A model generated the notes under the pieces. That model searched no databases. It had not been told where the DNA came from and saw only the letters and a list, made by a program, of their open reading frames with translations. DNA of 9,179 nt from NCBI GenBank assembly GCA_036824245.1, contig DAITAO010000106.1:1-9179 (forward strand), in the 5' to 3' direction. Of this stretch, positions 1 through 5,924 are shown in pieces. Position 1 is the first letter of the stretch, and each line of letters opens with the position of its first letter. The translations under genes and the position numbers were made by a program. The stretch comes from JACVRM01 sp036824245. Lineage in GTDB: Bacteria > Actinomycetota > Thermoleophilia > Gaiellales > Gaiellaceae.

Positions 1-2
1 GC

Positions 3-218
3 CGGCTGGCGCTCGACGCGGCGGCTGCTGCGGGCGCCGACCTGGTGGGCGTGGACCTGCTGCCGGTCGACGGCGGCTATGTCGTCCTCGAGCTGAACGG
101 CGCCGTCGACTTCACACCTGAATATGCGGCCGGCGGCGACGTCTTCGCCGCCGTGATCGGCGCGCTGGCCGAGGCCGTCGCCGAAGCGCCGCCGGACTTC
201 GCCGCGGCCACCGCCTGA
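3..218 (+). CDS. C-terminus of an ATP-grasp ligase (RimK/LysX-like), 5' truncated by window edge
   Basis: Only the last 71 residues are in the window; the frame is open from position 3 to a TGA at 216-218. The visible part contains GVDLLPVDGGYVVLELNGAVDF, read as two blocks: GVDLLPVD and VVLELNGAVDF. In RimK/LysX-type ATP-grasp enzymes the matching E-x-N motif near the C-terminus carries metal- and ATP-binding residues, and a GVDLL strand precedes it. Members join an amine to a carboxylate (often glutamate) using ATP through an acyl-phosphate. The substrate cannot be told from this fragment. The tail is an Ala-rich helix ending AAATA. The gene converges on the response regulator, with 31 bp between the stops, so it is unlikely to be cotranscribed with the phosphate genes. 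The family call is fairly good; the exact enzyme is unknown. Confidence 0.7.
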   Translation, partial: RLALDAAAAAGADLVGVDLLPVDGGYVVLELNGAVDFTPEYAAGGDVFAAVIGALAEAVAEAPPDFAAATA

Positions 219-222
219 CGGC

Positions 223-244
223 CGCCCCGAACGATCCCGGGGCG
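223..244. terminator. GC hairpin between convergent genes, possible bidirectional terminator
   Basis: CGCCCCG (223-229) and CGGGGCG (238-244) form a perfect 7-bp all-GC stem with an 8-nt loop. It lies in the 31-bp gap between two converging stop codons (216-218 and 250-252), so it could end transcripts from both sides. There is no U-tract on either side, as is common in high-GC actinobacteria. Confidence 0.5.
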
Positions 245-249
245 TCCAG

Positions 250-945
250 CTACTTCGGCAGAGGCTCCAGCACGTAGCCGACGCCGTAGCGCGTCTGGAT
301 GAAGGTGTGGCGGGGCGCGGGTCGGTCGATCTTCTCGCGCAGCTTGCGCACGAAGACGTCGACCGTTCGGTCGCGGTGCCCCTCACGACGTCCCCAGATT
401 CGCTGCAGGAGTTCGTCGCGTGTAACCACACGCCCGCGCTCGAGCGCCAGCGCGTAGAGGAGCCTGAACTCGGTGGGTGTCAGGCCGACGTTGCGTCCGT
501 CCACGTAGGCCTGCACCTCGCGGGGGTTGACGAGCAGCTCCTCGATCTCGATCGGCTCGCCGCGCTCGACCTGAGCGGCCTGCGTGCCGCGCCTCGCCAC
601 GGCGCGCACGCGCGCCACGAGCTCCATCATCGAGAACGGCTTGACGAGATAGTCGTCCGCGCCGATCTCGAGTGCGTGGACGCGGTCGTGCTCGGTGCCC
701 CGCGCGCTGACGACGACGATCGGCGTGCCGATGCCCTCGCGGCGTGCCGTCTCGATCACGTTCCAGCCGTCGCGTTGCGGAAGCATCAGGTCCAGCACCA
801 GCACATCCGGCCGCTCGAAGCGCAGCTTCGCGAGGGCGAGGTCGCCGCCGCCGACCCACAAGGCGTCGAAACCCGCAGCGCCCAGATGCTGAGCCATGCT
901 GCGCGCGATGATCTCGTCGTCCTCGACGATCAGCACCTTCGCCAT
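250..945 (-). CDS. phoB: OmpR/PhoB-family response regulator, probable phosphate regulator (PhoB/PhoP/RegX3-like)
   Basis: The protein has 231 residues from the ATG at 945. A receiver domain (about 3-118) shows the acidic pair D9/D10, phospho-acceptor D52 in VLVLDLMLPQRDGW, switch residue S80 in VVVSARG, Y99 and K102 in DDYLVKPF. A winged-helix DNA-binding domain follows (about 130-229), with LTPTEFRLL, the recognition region around RTVDVFVRKLREKI, and the terminal hairpin TRYGVGYVL. All key residues are present and the length is normal. The start was chosen because MAKVLIVEDDE is a canonical receiver N-terminus; an in-frame ATG ten codons upstream (975) would add an atypical MNSRLILSAS segment and run into the divergent kinase gene. 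The divergent kinase and the pst-phoU operon make a role in the phosphate response very likely. The regulator would bind the 11-nt repeats at 1930 and 3021. PhoB, PhoP and RegX3 cannot be separated from sequence alone; the symbol is a role assignment. Confidence 0.9.
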   Translation of the reverse strand: MAKVLIVEDDEIIARSMAQHLGAAGFDALWVGGGDLALAKLRFERPDVLVLDLMLPQRDGWNVIETARREGIGTPIVVVSARGTEHDRVHALEIGADDYLVKPFSMMELVARVRAVARRGTQAAQVERGEPIEIEELLVNPREVQAYVDGRNVGLTPTEFRLLYALALERGRVVTRDELLQRIWGRREGHRDRTVDVFVRKLREKIDRPAPRHTFIQTRYGVGYVLEPLPK

Positions 946-961
946 ACTGGCCGACAGTATG
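943..961. promoter_or_regulatory. 19-bp inverted repeat holding both divergent start codons
   Basis: CATACTG (943-949) and CAGTATG (955-961) are perfect reverse complements separated by GCCGA. The complement of the left CAT is the regulator's ATG, and the right ATG starts the kinase. Each arm also reads CATACT, a TAnnnT-like -10 hexamer, ending 10 nt before the opposite gene's start. The element could therefore be two overlapping divergent promoters giving very short or absent leaders, or a dimer operator, or both. There is no other non-coding DNA between the two genes. The repeat is directly visible; its function is inferred. Confidence 0.45.
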
Positions 962-1927
962 AGACGGCTGTTCACGCGGGGGTCGCCGCAGGTGGACGTC
1001 GAGGCTCAGCGGCAGCTGGAGCGCGAGGCCGAGCGCGGGCACGCGGTGATCGAGTCGAGTCGCGAGCTCGTCGTGCTCGTCGACGACCAGGGAGCCGTCA
1101 TCGCGGCGAGCCGGCGCGCCCGCCAGACTCTCGACGGCATCCGCTACGGCGAACCGCTGCCCGCGGCGTTGACCGCGGCAAACGGCGCAGCGACGGTGGA
1201 GTACGAAGCGGGTGGACGCCGGGAGACGCTGCTGTACCTCGCCCAGCCCGGTCCTCAGGACGCCTACGAGGAGCTCCGCATGGGCTTCACAGCCGCTGTC
1301 TCGCACGAGCTGCGCACGCCGCTGGCCCGACTGCTAGCGCTGCTCGAGACGGCCCTGCTCCCCGATTCGGACGCGGCGGCGCTCATCGAACAGGCGCGCG
1401 GCCAGGTGGAAGAGATCCGCGAGCTGATCAACGACATCCTCTTCCTGAGCGAGCTGGAGACGGGCAGCGTGGTCGTGGCGCTCGGCTCCACTCGCGCGCT
1501 GCCCGTCGTAACGGAGGTGCTGGAGCGCCTGGCGGAAAGCGCCACGCGCGCGGGCGTGACGTTGCGCTCGGAAGGCGACGCGCAAACGGAGCTGCCGCTG
1601 CGGCGGCGCATGCTCGCCGTGGTGGTCGAGAACCTCGTCGAGAATGCGATCCGGTACGCCGGTCCGGGCTCAAGCTGCACGGTGAAGGTTGCAGCCGGCG
1701 AGCTCACGGTCGCCGACGACGGCCGCGGTGTCGCCCCGGAAGATCTGCCGCGGCTCTTCGAGCGCTTCTACCGCAGTGATCGCGCGCGCGCGTCCCGGGG
1801 CACGGGTCTCGGGCTCGCGATCGTGAAGCACATCGTCACCGCGGCGGGCGGCGTCGTGGAGGCGGAAGGTGGCCGGCCGCGCGCAGGGCTCTCGATCAGT
1901 TGCCGCTTCCCCGGCGCGGCCGCCTGA
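959..1927 (+). CDS. phoR: Sensor histidine kinase without membrane segments, PhoR/SenX3-like partner of the divergent regulator
   Basis: The protein has 322 residues. An N-terminal charged helix (about 12-30) leads into a PAS-like region (about 30-95: SRELVVLVDDQGAVIAASRRA). A HisKA dimerisation domain has the H-box FTAAVSHELRTPLARL with H116. The HATPase domain follows: N-box VVENLVENAIRYA (N225, N229), G1 box VADDGRGV (D254), F-box LFERFYRSD and G2 box GTGLGLAIVK (281-290). The kinase is catalytically complete. No hydrophobic stretch long enough to span a membrane is present, unlike E. coli PhoR or mycobacterial SenX3, so it should be cytosolic or tethered by partners such as PhoU and Pst. 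The ATG at 959 was chosen because an open frame back to 896 only runs antisense through the regulator. No Shine-Dalgarno is visible. The adjacent regulator and pst genes make phosphate signalling the likely role; the signal itself is inferred. Confidence 0.88.
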   Translation: MRRLFTRGSPQVDVEAQRQLEREAERGHAVIESSRELVVLVDDQGAVIAASRRARQTLDGIRYGEPLPAALTAANGAATVEYEAGGRRETLLYLAQPGPQDAYEELRMGFTAAVSHELRTPLARLLALLETALLPDSDAAALIEQARGQVEEIRELINDILFLSELETGSVVVALGSTRALPVVTEVLERLAESATRAGVTLRSEGDAQTELPLRRRMLAVVVENLVENAIRYAGPGSSCTVKVAAGELTVADDGRGVAPEDLPRLFERFYRSDRARASRGTGLGLAIVKHIVTAAGGVVEAEGGRPRAGLSISCRFPGAAA

Positions 1928-1929
1928 GC

Positions 1930-1973
1930 GTTCACCAGATCGATACATGTTGTTCACCACGCCTCGACCCACG
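1930..1973 (+). promoter_or_regulatory. PHO-box-like 11-nt direct repeats upstream of pstS1
   Basis: GTTCACC occurs at 1930-1936 and again at 1952-1958, exactly 22 bp (two 11-nt units) apart. A degenerate unit lies between them (1941-1951, CGATACATGTT), and a weaker fourth unit follows (1963-1973). Tandem 11-nt units with a GTTCACC core are the known binding site of the Streptomyces PhoP regulator. The element begins 2 bp after the kinase stop and ends 17 bp before the -10-like hexamer. Binding by the regulator at 250-945 is inferred. Confidence 0.7.
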
Positions 1974-1990
1974 GGTGGCCGGGGCGGCGA

Positions 1991-1996
1991 CACAAT
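1991..1996 (+). promoter_or_regulatory. -10-like hexamer of pstS1, probably giving a leaderless mRNA
   Basis: CACAAT ends 7 nt before the ATG at 2004, so transcription would start at or next to the start codon. No convincing Shine-Dalgarno precedes the gene. The hexamer sits 61 bp after the start of the PHO-box element, the same offset as at pstS2. There is no clear -35 box, which fits an activator-dependent promoter. Confidence 0.45.
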
Positions 1997-2003
1997 CGAG
2001 CCG

Positions 2004-3017
2004 ATGAGGGCGCTCCTCGCCGTCGCGCTGGTCGCGCTGCTCGCGGGCGGCCTGTCCGCGTGCGGCCGCGAGCTGCCCGAGGACGAGGCGGTCAACCCGG
2101 CCGACGAGATCAGCGAGGAGGAGGCGTTCCAGGGATTCGAGGAGGAGGCGCTCTCGGGGCCCGTGAGAGCCGACGGCTCGAGCACCATCGCCCCCTACGT
2201 CACGCTGGCCGCCGAGCGGTTCGGCAAGCAGAACCCCGACGTGAAGGTGACGGTCGGTATTGCGGGCACGGGCGGCGGCTTCGAGCGTTTCTGCGCCGGT
2301 GAGACCGATCTTGCGGACGCGTCGCGCCCGATCGACGACGCCGAGCGCGAAGCGTGTCAAAAGGAGGGAGTCCGCTTCATCGAGCTGCAAATCGCGAACG
2401 ACGGGCTGACGGTGGTCGTGAATCCGGAGAACGACTGGGCGGAGTGCTTCACCGTCGACCAGCTGAAAGGCATCTGGGAGCCGGGCTCGGACGTCGACAG
2501 CTGGGACGACGTCAACGAGGACTTTCCCGACGAGAAGCTCACCTTGTTCGGCGCGGGCACTGATTCCGGGACGTTCGACTTCTTCACCGAGACGATCGTC
2601 GGCGAGACGGGCAAGAGCCGCTCGGACTACACCGCCAGCGAGGACGACAACGTGACCGTGCGCGGCGTCGCCGGCGACAAGGGAGCGCTCGGCTATCTGG
2701 GCCTCTCGTACGTCGAGGAGAACGAAGGCCGGTTGAAGCCCGTCGCGATCGACGGCGGCGACGGGTGCGTCGAGCCGAGCAGCGAGACCGTCCAGAACGG
2801 CGAGTACAACCCGCTCTCACGGCCGCTGTACGTCTATGCCAACCGCGAATCCGTCGAGGCGAAGCCGCAGGTCGACGCCTTCCTCGCCTACATACTCGAC
2901 AACCAGCAGAAGATCGCGCGCGGCGCCCGGTTCGTTCCGCTCACGCAGGAGCAACTCGACCGCTCACGCACGATCCTCGAGGGTGCAGCCATCGAGGCCG
3001 AAGTCGGTGAGGGGTGA
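2004..3017 (+). CDS. pstS: Phosphate ABC transporter substrate-binding lipoprotein PstS (copy 1)
   Basis: The protein has 337 residues. It captures phosphate outside the cytoplasmic membrane and delivers it to PstC/PstA. A lipoprotein signal peptide (1-19) ends in lipobox LSAC with lipid-accepting C20. A very acidic linker follows (22-50, 12 Asp/Glu in 29 residues). The PstS fold then shows the phosphate-binding loops ADGSSTIAP (56-64), GTGGGFERFCAGETD (88-102) and GAGTDSGTFDFF (183-194), plus SRSDY (205-209) and EDDNVTVRGV. Four cysteines (97, 118, 148, 255) have counterparts in copy 2 and may form disulfides. The ATG at 2004 was chosen because it starts a textbook signal peptide; upstream in-frame ATGs overlap the kinase gene. 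Copy 2 downstream is about 60% identical by hand count. The overall protein is acidic, in contrast to copy 2. Expression under phosphate starvation is likely from the PHO box in front. Confidence 0.95.
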   Translation: MRALLAVALVALLAGGLSACGRELPEDEAVNPADEISEEEAFQGFEEEALSGPVRADGSSTIAPYVTLAAERFGKQNPDVKVTVGIAGTGGGFERFCAGETDLADASRPIDDAEREACQKEGVRFIELQIANDGLTVVVNPENDWAECFTVDQLKGIWEPGSDVDSWDDVNEDFPDEKLTLFGAGTDSGTFDFFTETIVGETGKSRSDYTASEDDNVTVRGVAGDKGALGYLGLSYVEENEGRLKPVAIDGGDGCVEPSSETVQNGEYNPLSRPLYVYANRESVEAKPQVDAFLAYILDNQQKIARGARFVPLTQEQLDRSRTILEGAAIEAEVGEG

Positions 3018-3020
3018 CTC

Positions 3021-3064
3021 GTTCACCAGATCGGCACAGGCCCTTCACCGCCTTTCAGCCCAAC
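3021..3064 (+). promoter_or_regulatory. PHO-box-like 11-nt direct repeats upstream of pstS2
   Basis: GTTCACC (3021-3027) and CTTCACC (3043-3049) are 22 bp apart, with a degenerate unit between them (3032-3042, CGGCACAGGCC) and a weak fourth unit from 3054. The first 14 bases, CGTTCACCAGATCG (3020-3033), are identical to 1929-1942 in front of pstS1. This gives pstS2 and the downstream pstCAB-phoU genes their own regulator site. The binding protein is inferred. Confidence 0.68.
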
Positions 3065-3081
3065 AGCTCGGAGCTCCACGG

Positions 3082-3110
3082 GACACTCGCGGCGTCACCG
3101 ACTAAAGGAG
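3082..3110 (+). promoter_or_regulatory. Putative -10 hexamer and ribosome-binding site of pstS2
   Basis: GACACT (3082-3087) lies 61 bp after the first base of the PHO-box element, exactly as CACAAT does at pstS1, and both are followed by CG. Transcription would start near 3094, leaving a leader of about 27 nt. That leader carries AAAGGAG (3104-3110), a strong Shine-Dalgarno 10 nt before the ATG at 3121; GGGAG at 3114-3118 is probably too close. Unlike pstS1, this copy therefore looks leadered. Confidence 0.4.
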
Positions 3111-3120
3111 TGAGGGAGAC

Positions 3121-4092
3121 ATGACGTACCGATCCATTCGGCGTCTCGGCGTGCTCGGCTTGGTCATGGCTATCGGTTCCGCAATATTGGCCACCGTTGG
3201 CTTTGCCAAGCCGGCAGGGCCGGCGGCAATTGCCGGTCCGCAGGTCTCCGGCCGAATCGTGGCCGACGGCTCGAGCACGCTCGGGCCGTACACGCAGGCC
3301 GCTGCCGAGGGCTTCGAGCGCGCCAACAGAGGCGCCGAGGTCGTAGTCGGCATCTCGGGTACCGGCGGCGGCTTCGAGCGCTTCTGCAAGGGCGAGACCG
3401 ACCTTGCCAACGCCTCGCGGCCGATCAAGTACTCGGAGGCCGTCAAGTGCCAGCAGGCCGGCATTCGCTACATCCAGTTCCTCGTTGCGAACGACGGGCT
3501 CTCCGTGGTCGTCAACAAGCAGAACACGTGGGCGAACTGCCTGACCGTGGCCGAGCTCAAGAAGATCTGGGACAAGGGGTCGAAGGTGAACAACTGGAAG
3601 GACGTTCGCGACGGCTTCCCGGACGTCGGGCTCAAGCTCTTCGGCGCCGGCACCGACTCGGGGACGTTCGACTTCTTCACCGAGGTGATCAACGGCAAGG
3701 CCAAGCAGAGCCGCTCTGACTACACCGCGACCGAGGACGACAACGTGACCGTGCGCGGCGTCGAAGGCGATCGTGGCGCGCTCGGCTACTTCGGCTACTC
3801 GTACTACCTCGAGAACAAGGGCAGGCTGAAGGTGCTGCGCGTCGACAGCGGGGCCGGCTGTGTCGCCCCCAGCATCAAGACGGTCCAGAATCGCACCTAC
3901 AAGCCGCTTGCCCGGCCGCTGTTCATCTACGTCAAGCGGGATTCGTTCCGGCGGGCAGTCGTCGCGGCGTTCATCCGCTACACAATCGTCAACGAGACGA
4001 AGATCGCGACCAAGGCGCGTTTCATCGCGCTCACCAAGGCGCAGCTCGCCAAGGCGAAGCGCCAGTACAACACGGCGATCAAGAACCGCTAG
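3121..4092 (+). CDS. pstS: Phosphate ABC transporter substrate-binding protein PstS (copy 2), secreted and basic
   Basis: The protein has 323 residues. A Sec-type signal peptide has basic residues (MTYRSIRRLG), a hydrophobic core (about 10-27) and a likely cleavage site after GFA (about 29). No cysteine is present there, so this copy should not be lipid-anchored. The mature part repeats all phosphate-binding loops of copy 1: ADGSSTLGP (48-56), GTGGGFERFCKGETD (80-94), GAGTDSGTFDFF (175-186), SRSDY and EDDNVTVRGV. Four cysteines (89, 110, 140, 247) align with those of copy 1 at a constant offset of eight. The alignment needs only one single-residue gap over about 255 residues. The tail is rich in lysine and arginine (KAQLAKAKRQYNTAIKNR), and much of the surface is basic where copy 1 is acidic. 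AAAGGAG at 3104 supports the start. pstC follows after 16 bp, so this copy is the one cotranscribed with the permease genes. Confidence 0.95.
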   Translation: MTYRSIRRLGVLGLVMAIGSAILATVGFAKPAGPAAIAGPQVSGRIVADGSSTLGPYTQAAAEGFERANRGAEVVVGISGTGGGFERFCKGETDLANASRPIKYSEAVKCQQAGIRYIQFLVANDGLSVVVNKQNTWANCLTVAELKKIWDKGSKVNNWKDVRDGFPDVGLKLFGAGTDSGTFDFFTEVINGKAKQSRSDYTATEDDNVTVRGVEGDRGALGYFGYSYYLENKGRLKVLRVDSGAGCVAPSIKTVQNRTYKPLARPLFIYVKRDSFRRAVVAAFIRYTIVNETKIATKARFIALTKAQLAKAKRQYNTAIKNR

Positions 4093-4108
4093 GAGACGGC
4101 TAGAGCAG

Positions 4109-5047
4109 GTGGCGACACGCGAGGCAACCGCAGCGGCGCAGCCGCTCACGCTTCGCGCGTCGCGCCGGCGCTGGGGCGAGGACGTCATCAAGGGCCTCCT
4201 CGCCCTCTGCGCCCTGGTGTCGGTCGCCACGACGGTCGGCATCGTCGTGGCCTTGTTCGTACCGGCGTTCGAGTTCTTTCAGGACGTACCGATTCTCGAC
4301 TTCGTCACCGGCACGGACTGGTCGCCGCTCTTTTCGCCCTCCAGCTTCGGCGTGCTCCCGCTCGTGGCCGGCACGCTGCTCGTGACGGCCATCGCCTGCC
4401 TTGTATGCATGCCCTTCGGCCTCGGCGCGGCGATCTACCTGAGCGAGTACGCTCGGCAGCGGACACGCAAGTGGCTGAAGCCGGGACTGGAAGTGCTTGC
4501 CGGTATCCCGACCGTGGTCTACGGCTACTTCGCGCTCACGTTCGTAGCGCCACGCTTGCAGGACATCGGCTTGCCCTTCGTGCAGCCTCCCTTCAGCGCG
4601 CTCAGCGCCGGACTCGTGATGGGCGTGATGCTCATACCGACCGTCGCCTCCATCTCCGAGGATGCGATGTCGGCGGTTCCGCACGATCTCCGTGACGGCG
4701 CCTACGCGCTGGGCTCGACGCGACTCCAGGTGTCCACGCGGATCGTCGTCCCCGCGGCGATATCCGGAATCATCGCGTCCTACGTGCTCGCCATCTCTCG
4801 CGCGGTGGGCGAGACGATGATCGTGCTGATCGCAGCCGGCGGTCAGCCCAATCTGACCTTCAACCCGATGGAGGCCGTCCAGACGATGACCGCGTTCATC
4901 GCTGCAACAGGCCAGGGAGACACCCCGACCGGATCGATCGAGTACAAGACGATCTTCGCGGTGGGAGCGACGCTGTTCGTAGGCACCCTCCTGATGAATC
5001 TGCTGTCCATCCGGCTCGTGCGGCGGTTCCGGGAGGTGTACGAGTGA
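4109..5047 (+). CDS. pstC: Phosphate ABC transporter permease PstC
   Basis: The protein has 312 residues from a GTG start. It is one of the two membrane subunits forming the phosphate channel. A basic cytoplasmic N-terminus (1-27) leads into a first membrane helix (about 28-53). A short extracytoplasmic loop carries TGTDWSPLF, typical of PstC, and further helices lie at about 83-110, 125-147, 163-180, 217-240 and 281-303. The coupling (EAA) loop that docks on the ATPase is visible as ISEDAMSAVPHDLRDGAYALG (182-202, quoted as ISEDAMSAVP and DGAYALG). The GTG at 4109 is the first sensible in-frame start after the pstS2 stop at 4092. AGGAG at 4091-4095 is a ribosome site with a rather long 13-nt spacer. 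The gene overlaps pstA by 4 nt. Upstream in-frame codons lie inside pstS2 and were not used. Confidence 0.93.
   Translation: MATREATAAAQPLTLRASRRRWGEDVIKGLLALCALVSVATTVGIVVALFVPAFEFFQDVPILDFVTGTDWSPLFSPSSFGVLPLVAGTLLVTAIACLVCMPFGLGAAIYLSEYARQRTRKWLKPGLEVLAGIPTVVYGYFALTFVAPRLQDIGLPFVQPPFSALSAGLVMGVMLIPTVASISEDAMSAVPHDLRDGAYALGSTRLQVSTRIVVPAAISGIIASYVLAISRAVGETMIVLIAAGGQPNLTFNPMEAVQTMTAFIAATGQGDTPTGSIEYKTIFAVGATLFVGTLLMNLLSIRLVRRFREVYE
5031..5037 (+). promoter_or_regulatory. Ribosome-binding site deciding the GTG start of pstA
   Basis: GGGAGGT lies inside the end of pstC and 6 nt before the GTG at 5044. The GTGA at 5044-5047 holds both the pstA start and the pstC stop, which points to translational coupling and about equal amounts of the two permease subunits. 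Confidence 0.7.
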
Positions 5048-5922
5048 GCGCCGCTTCCACCGAGGTGCGCGCAACACGCTCACGCGGCGTCTGGCGCGGC
5101 CGCCTGTTCAAGGTGTTTCTACTCTTCTCGCTCGGTATCGGCTTCGCGACACTCCTCGCGCTCCTGTTGCAGGTCGTCTTCAACGGCATCGAGTGGGTCG
5201 ACCTGGTGCTGATTCTCGAGCCACCGTCCGCAGATCCGCAGATCTCGGGGGCGCGGCCGGCGATCCTTGCGACGATCTACCTGGGCCTGCTCCTGCTCGC
5301 CATGACGATTCCGCTCGGAGTCGGGACTGCCATCTACCTCGAGGAGTACGCGAACCGCGACCGCTGGTACAACCGACTGCTCGAGGTCAACATCCAGAAC
5401 CTCGCCGCCGTGCCTTCGATCGTCTACGGCATCCTGGGTCTTGCGTTCCTCGTGCGCGGGCTCGGGCTCGGGCGTGTGCTGCTCGCCGGGGCGATGATCC
5501 TCACGCTCCTCGTCCTACCGACGGTGATCATCGCCGCCCGCGAGGCGATCCGTGCCGTCCCTGACTCGATCCGGCAGGGGGCGTATGCGCTCGGTGCAAC
5601 CAAGTGGCAGGTGGTGTGGCGCCAGGTACTCCCCGCCTCCATTCCCGGAATCGCCACCGGCTCGATCCTGGCGCTGTCACGGGCGCTCGGCGAGACGGCT
5701 CCGCTGCTCCTCGTCGGTGCGCTGACATACGTCTCGTTCAACCCGACCCTGCTCGGTGATTTCACCGCGATGCCCGTTCAGATCTACCAGTGGATCGCCC
5801 GTCCGCAGGCGGAGTTCAACCAGACGCTGGCGGCCTCCGGGATCATCGTGCTGCTCATCATCCTCCTGACGATGAACGCGTTTGCGATCTGGCTCCGCAA
5901 CCGCTACCAGAGAAGGTGGTAA
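5044..5922 (+). CDS. pstA: Phosphate ABC transporter permease PstA
   Basis: The protein has 292 residues from a GTG start overlapping the pstC stop. It is the second channel subunit, pairing with PstC in the membrane. The first helix is about 22-46, followed by an extracytoplasmic loop containing SGARPAILATIYLG, as is typical of PstA. Further helices lie at about 73-97, 118-138, 144-164, 197-225 and 263-284. The coupling loop reads AAREAIRAVP then QGAYALGATKWQV (164-190). The motif TAIYLEEYA (95-103) matches the family-typical segment, and the C-terminus is short and basic (RNRYQRRW). Length and helix pattern are normal. A strong ribosome site at 5031 supports the start. The next gene, pstB, starts 2 nt after the stop. 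Confidence 0.94.
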   Translation: MSAASTEVRATRSRGVWRGRLFKVFLLFSLGIGFATLLALLLQVVFNGIEWVDLVLILEPPSADPQISGARPAILATIYLGLLLLAMTIPLGVGTAIYLEEYANRDRWYNRLLEVNIQNLAAVPSIVYGILGLAFLVRGLGLGRVLLAGAMILTLLVLPTVIIAAREAIRAVPDSIRQGAYALGATKWQVVWRQVLPASIPGIATGSILALSRALGETAPLLLVGALTYVSFNPTLLGDFTAMPVQIYQWIARPQAEFNQTLAASGIIVLLIILLTMNAFAIWLRNRYQRRW

Positions 5923-5924
5923 AC

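Noticed and set aside
896..958. Upstream start for the kinase at 896
   Set aside because: The extra 21 residues are Ser/Ile-rich, come purely from the antisense of the regulator's receiver domain, and would overlap that gene.
946..975. Upstream start for the regulator at 975
   Set aside because: The added MNSRLILSAS is not typical of receiver domains, which normally begin just before the VLIVEDD strand, and it would overlap the kinase.
970..1002. Possible further PHO-box (GTTCACG at 970, GGTCGCC at 981) near the regulator start
   Set aside because: It lies inside the kinase coding region, points away from the regulator gene, and the units decay quickly; it lacks the 22-bp core repeat of the two convincing boxes.
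307..1779. Very long open frame on the plus strand across the regulator and kinase
   Set aside because: It runs antisense to the regulator and out of frame with the kinase; its translation is Arg/Ala/Gly-rich low-complexity protein with no family motif, as expected from high-GC shadow frames.
3065..3075. Palindrome AGCTC-G-GAGCT just after the pstS2 PHO-box
   Set aside because: The arms are short, the site has no counterpart at pstS1, and no function can be supported.
3055..4242. Long minus-strand open frame opposite pstS2
   Set aside because: It is a mirror of the pstS2 codon pattern, spans the PHO-box gap and has no recognisable domain.
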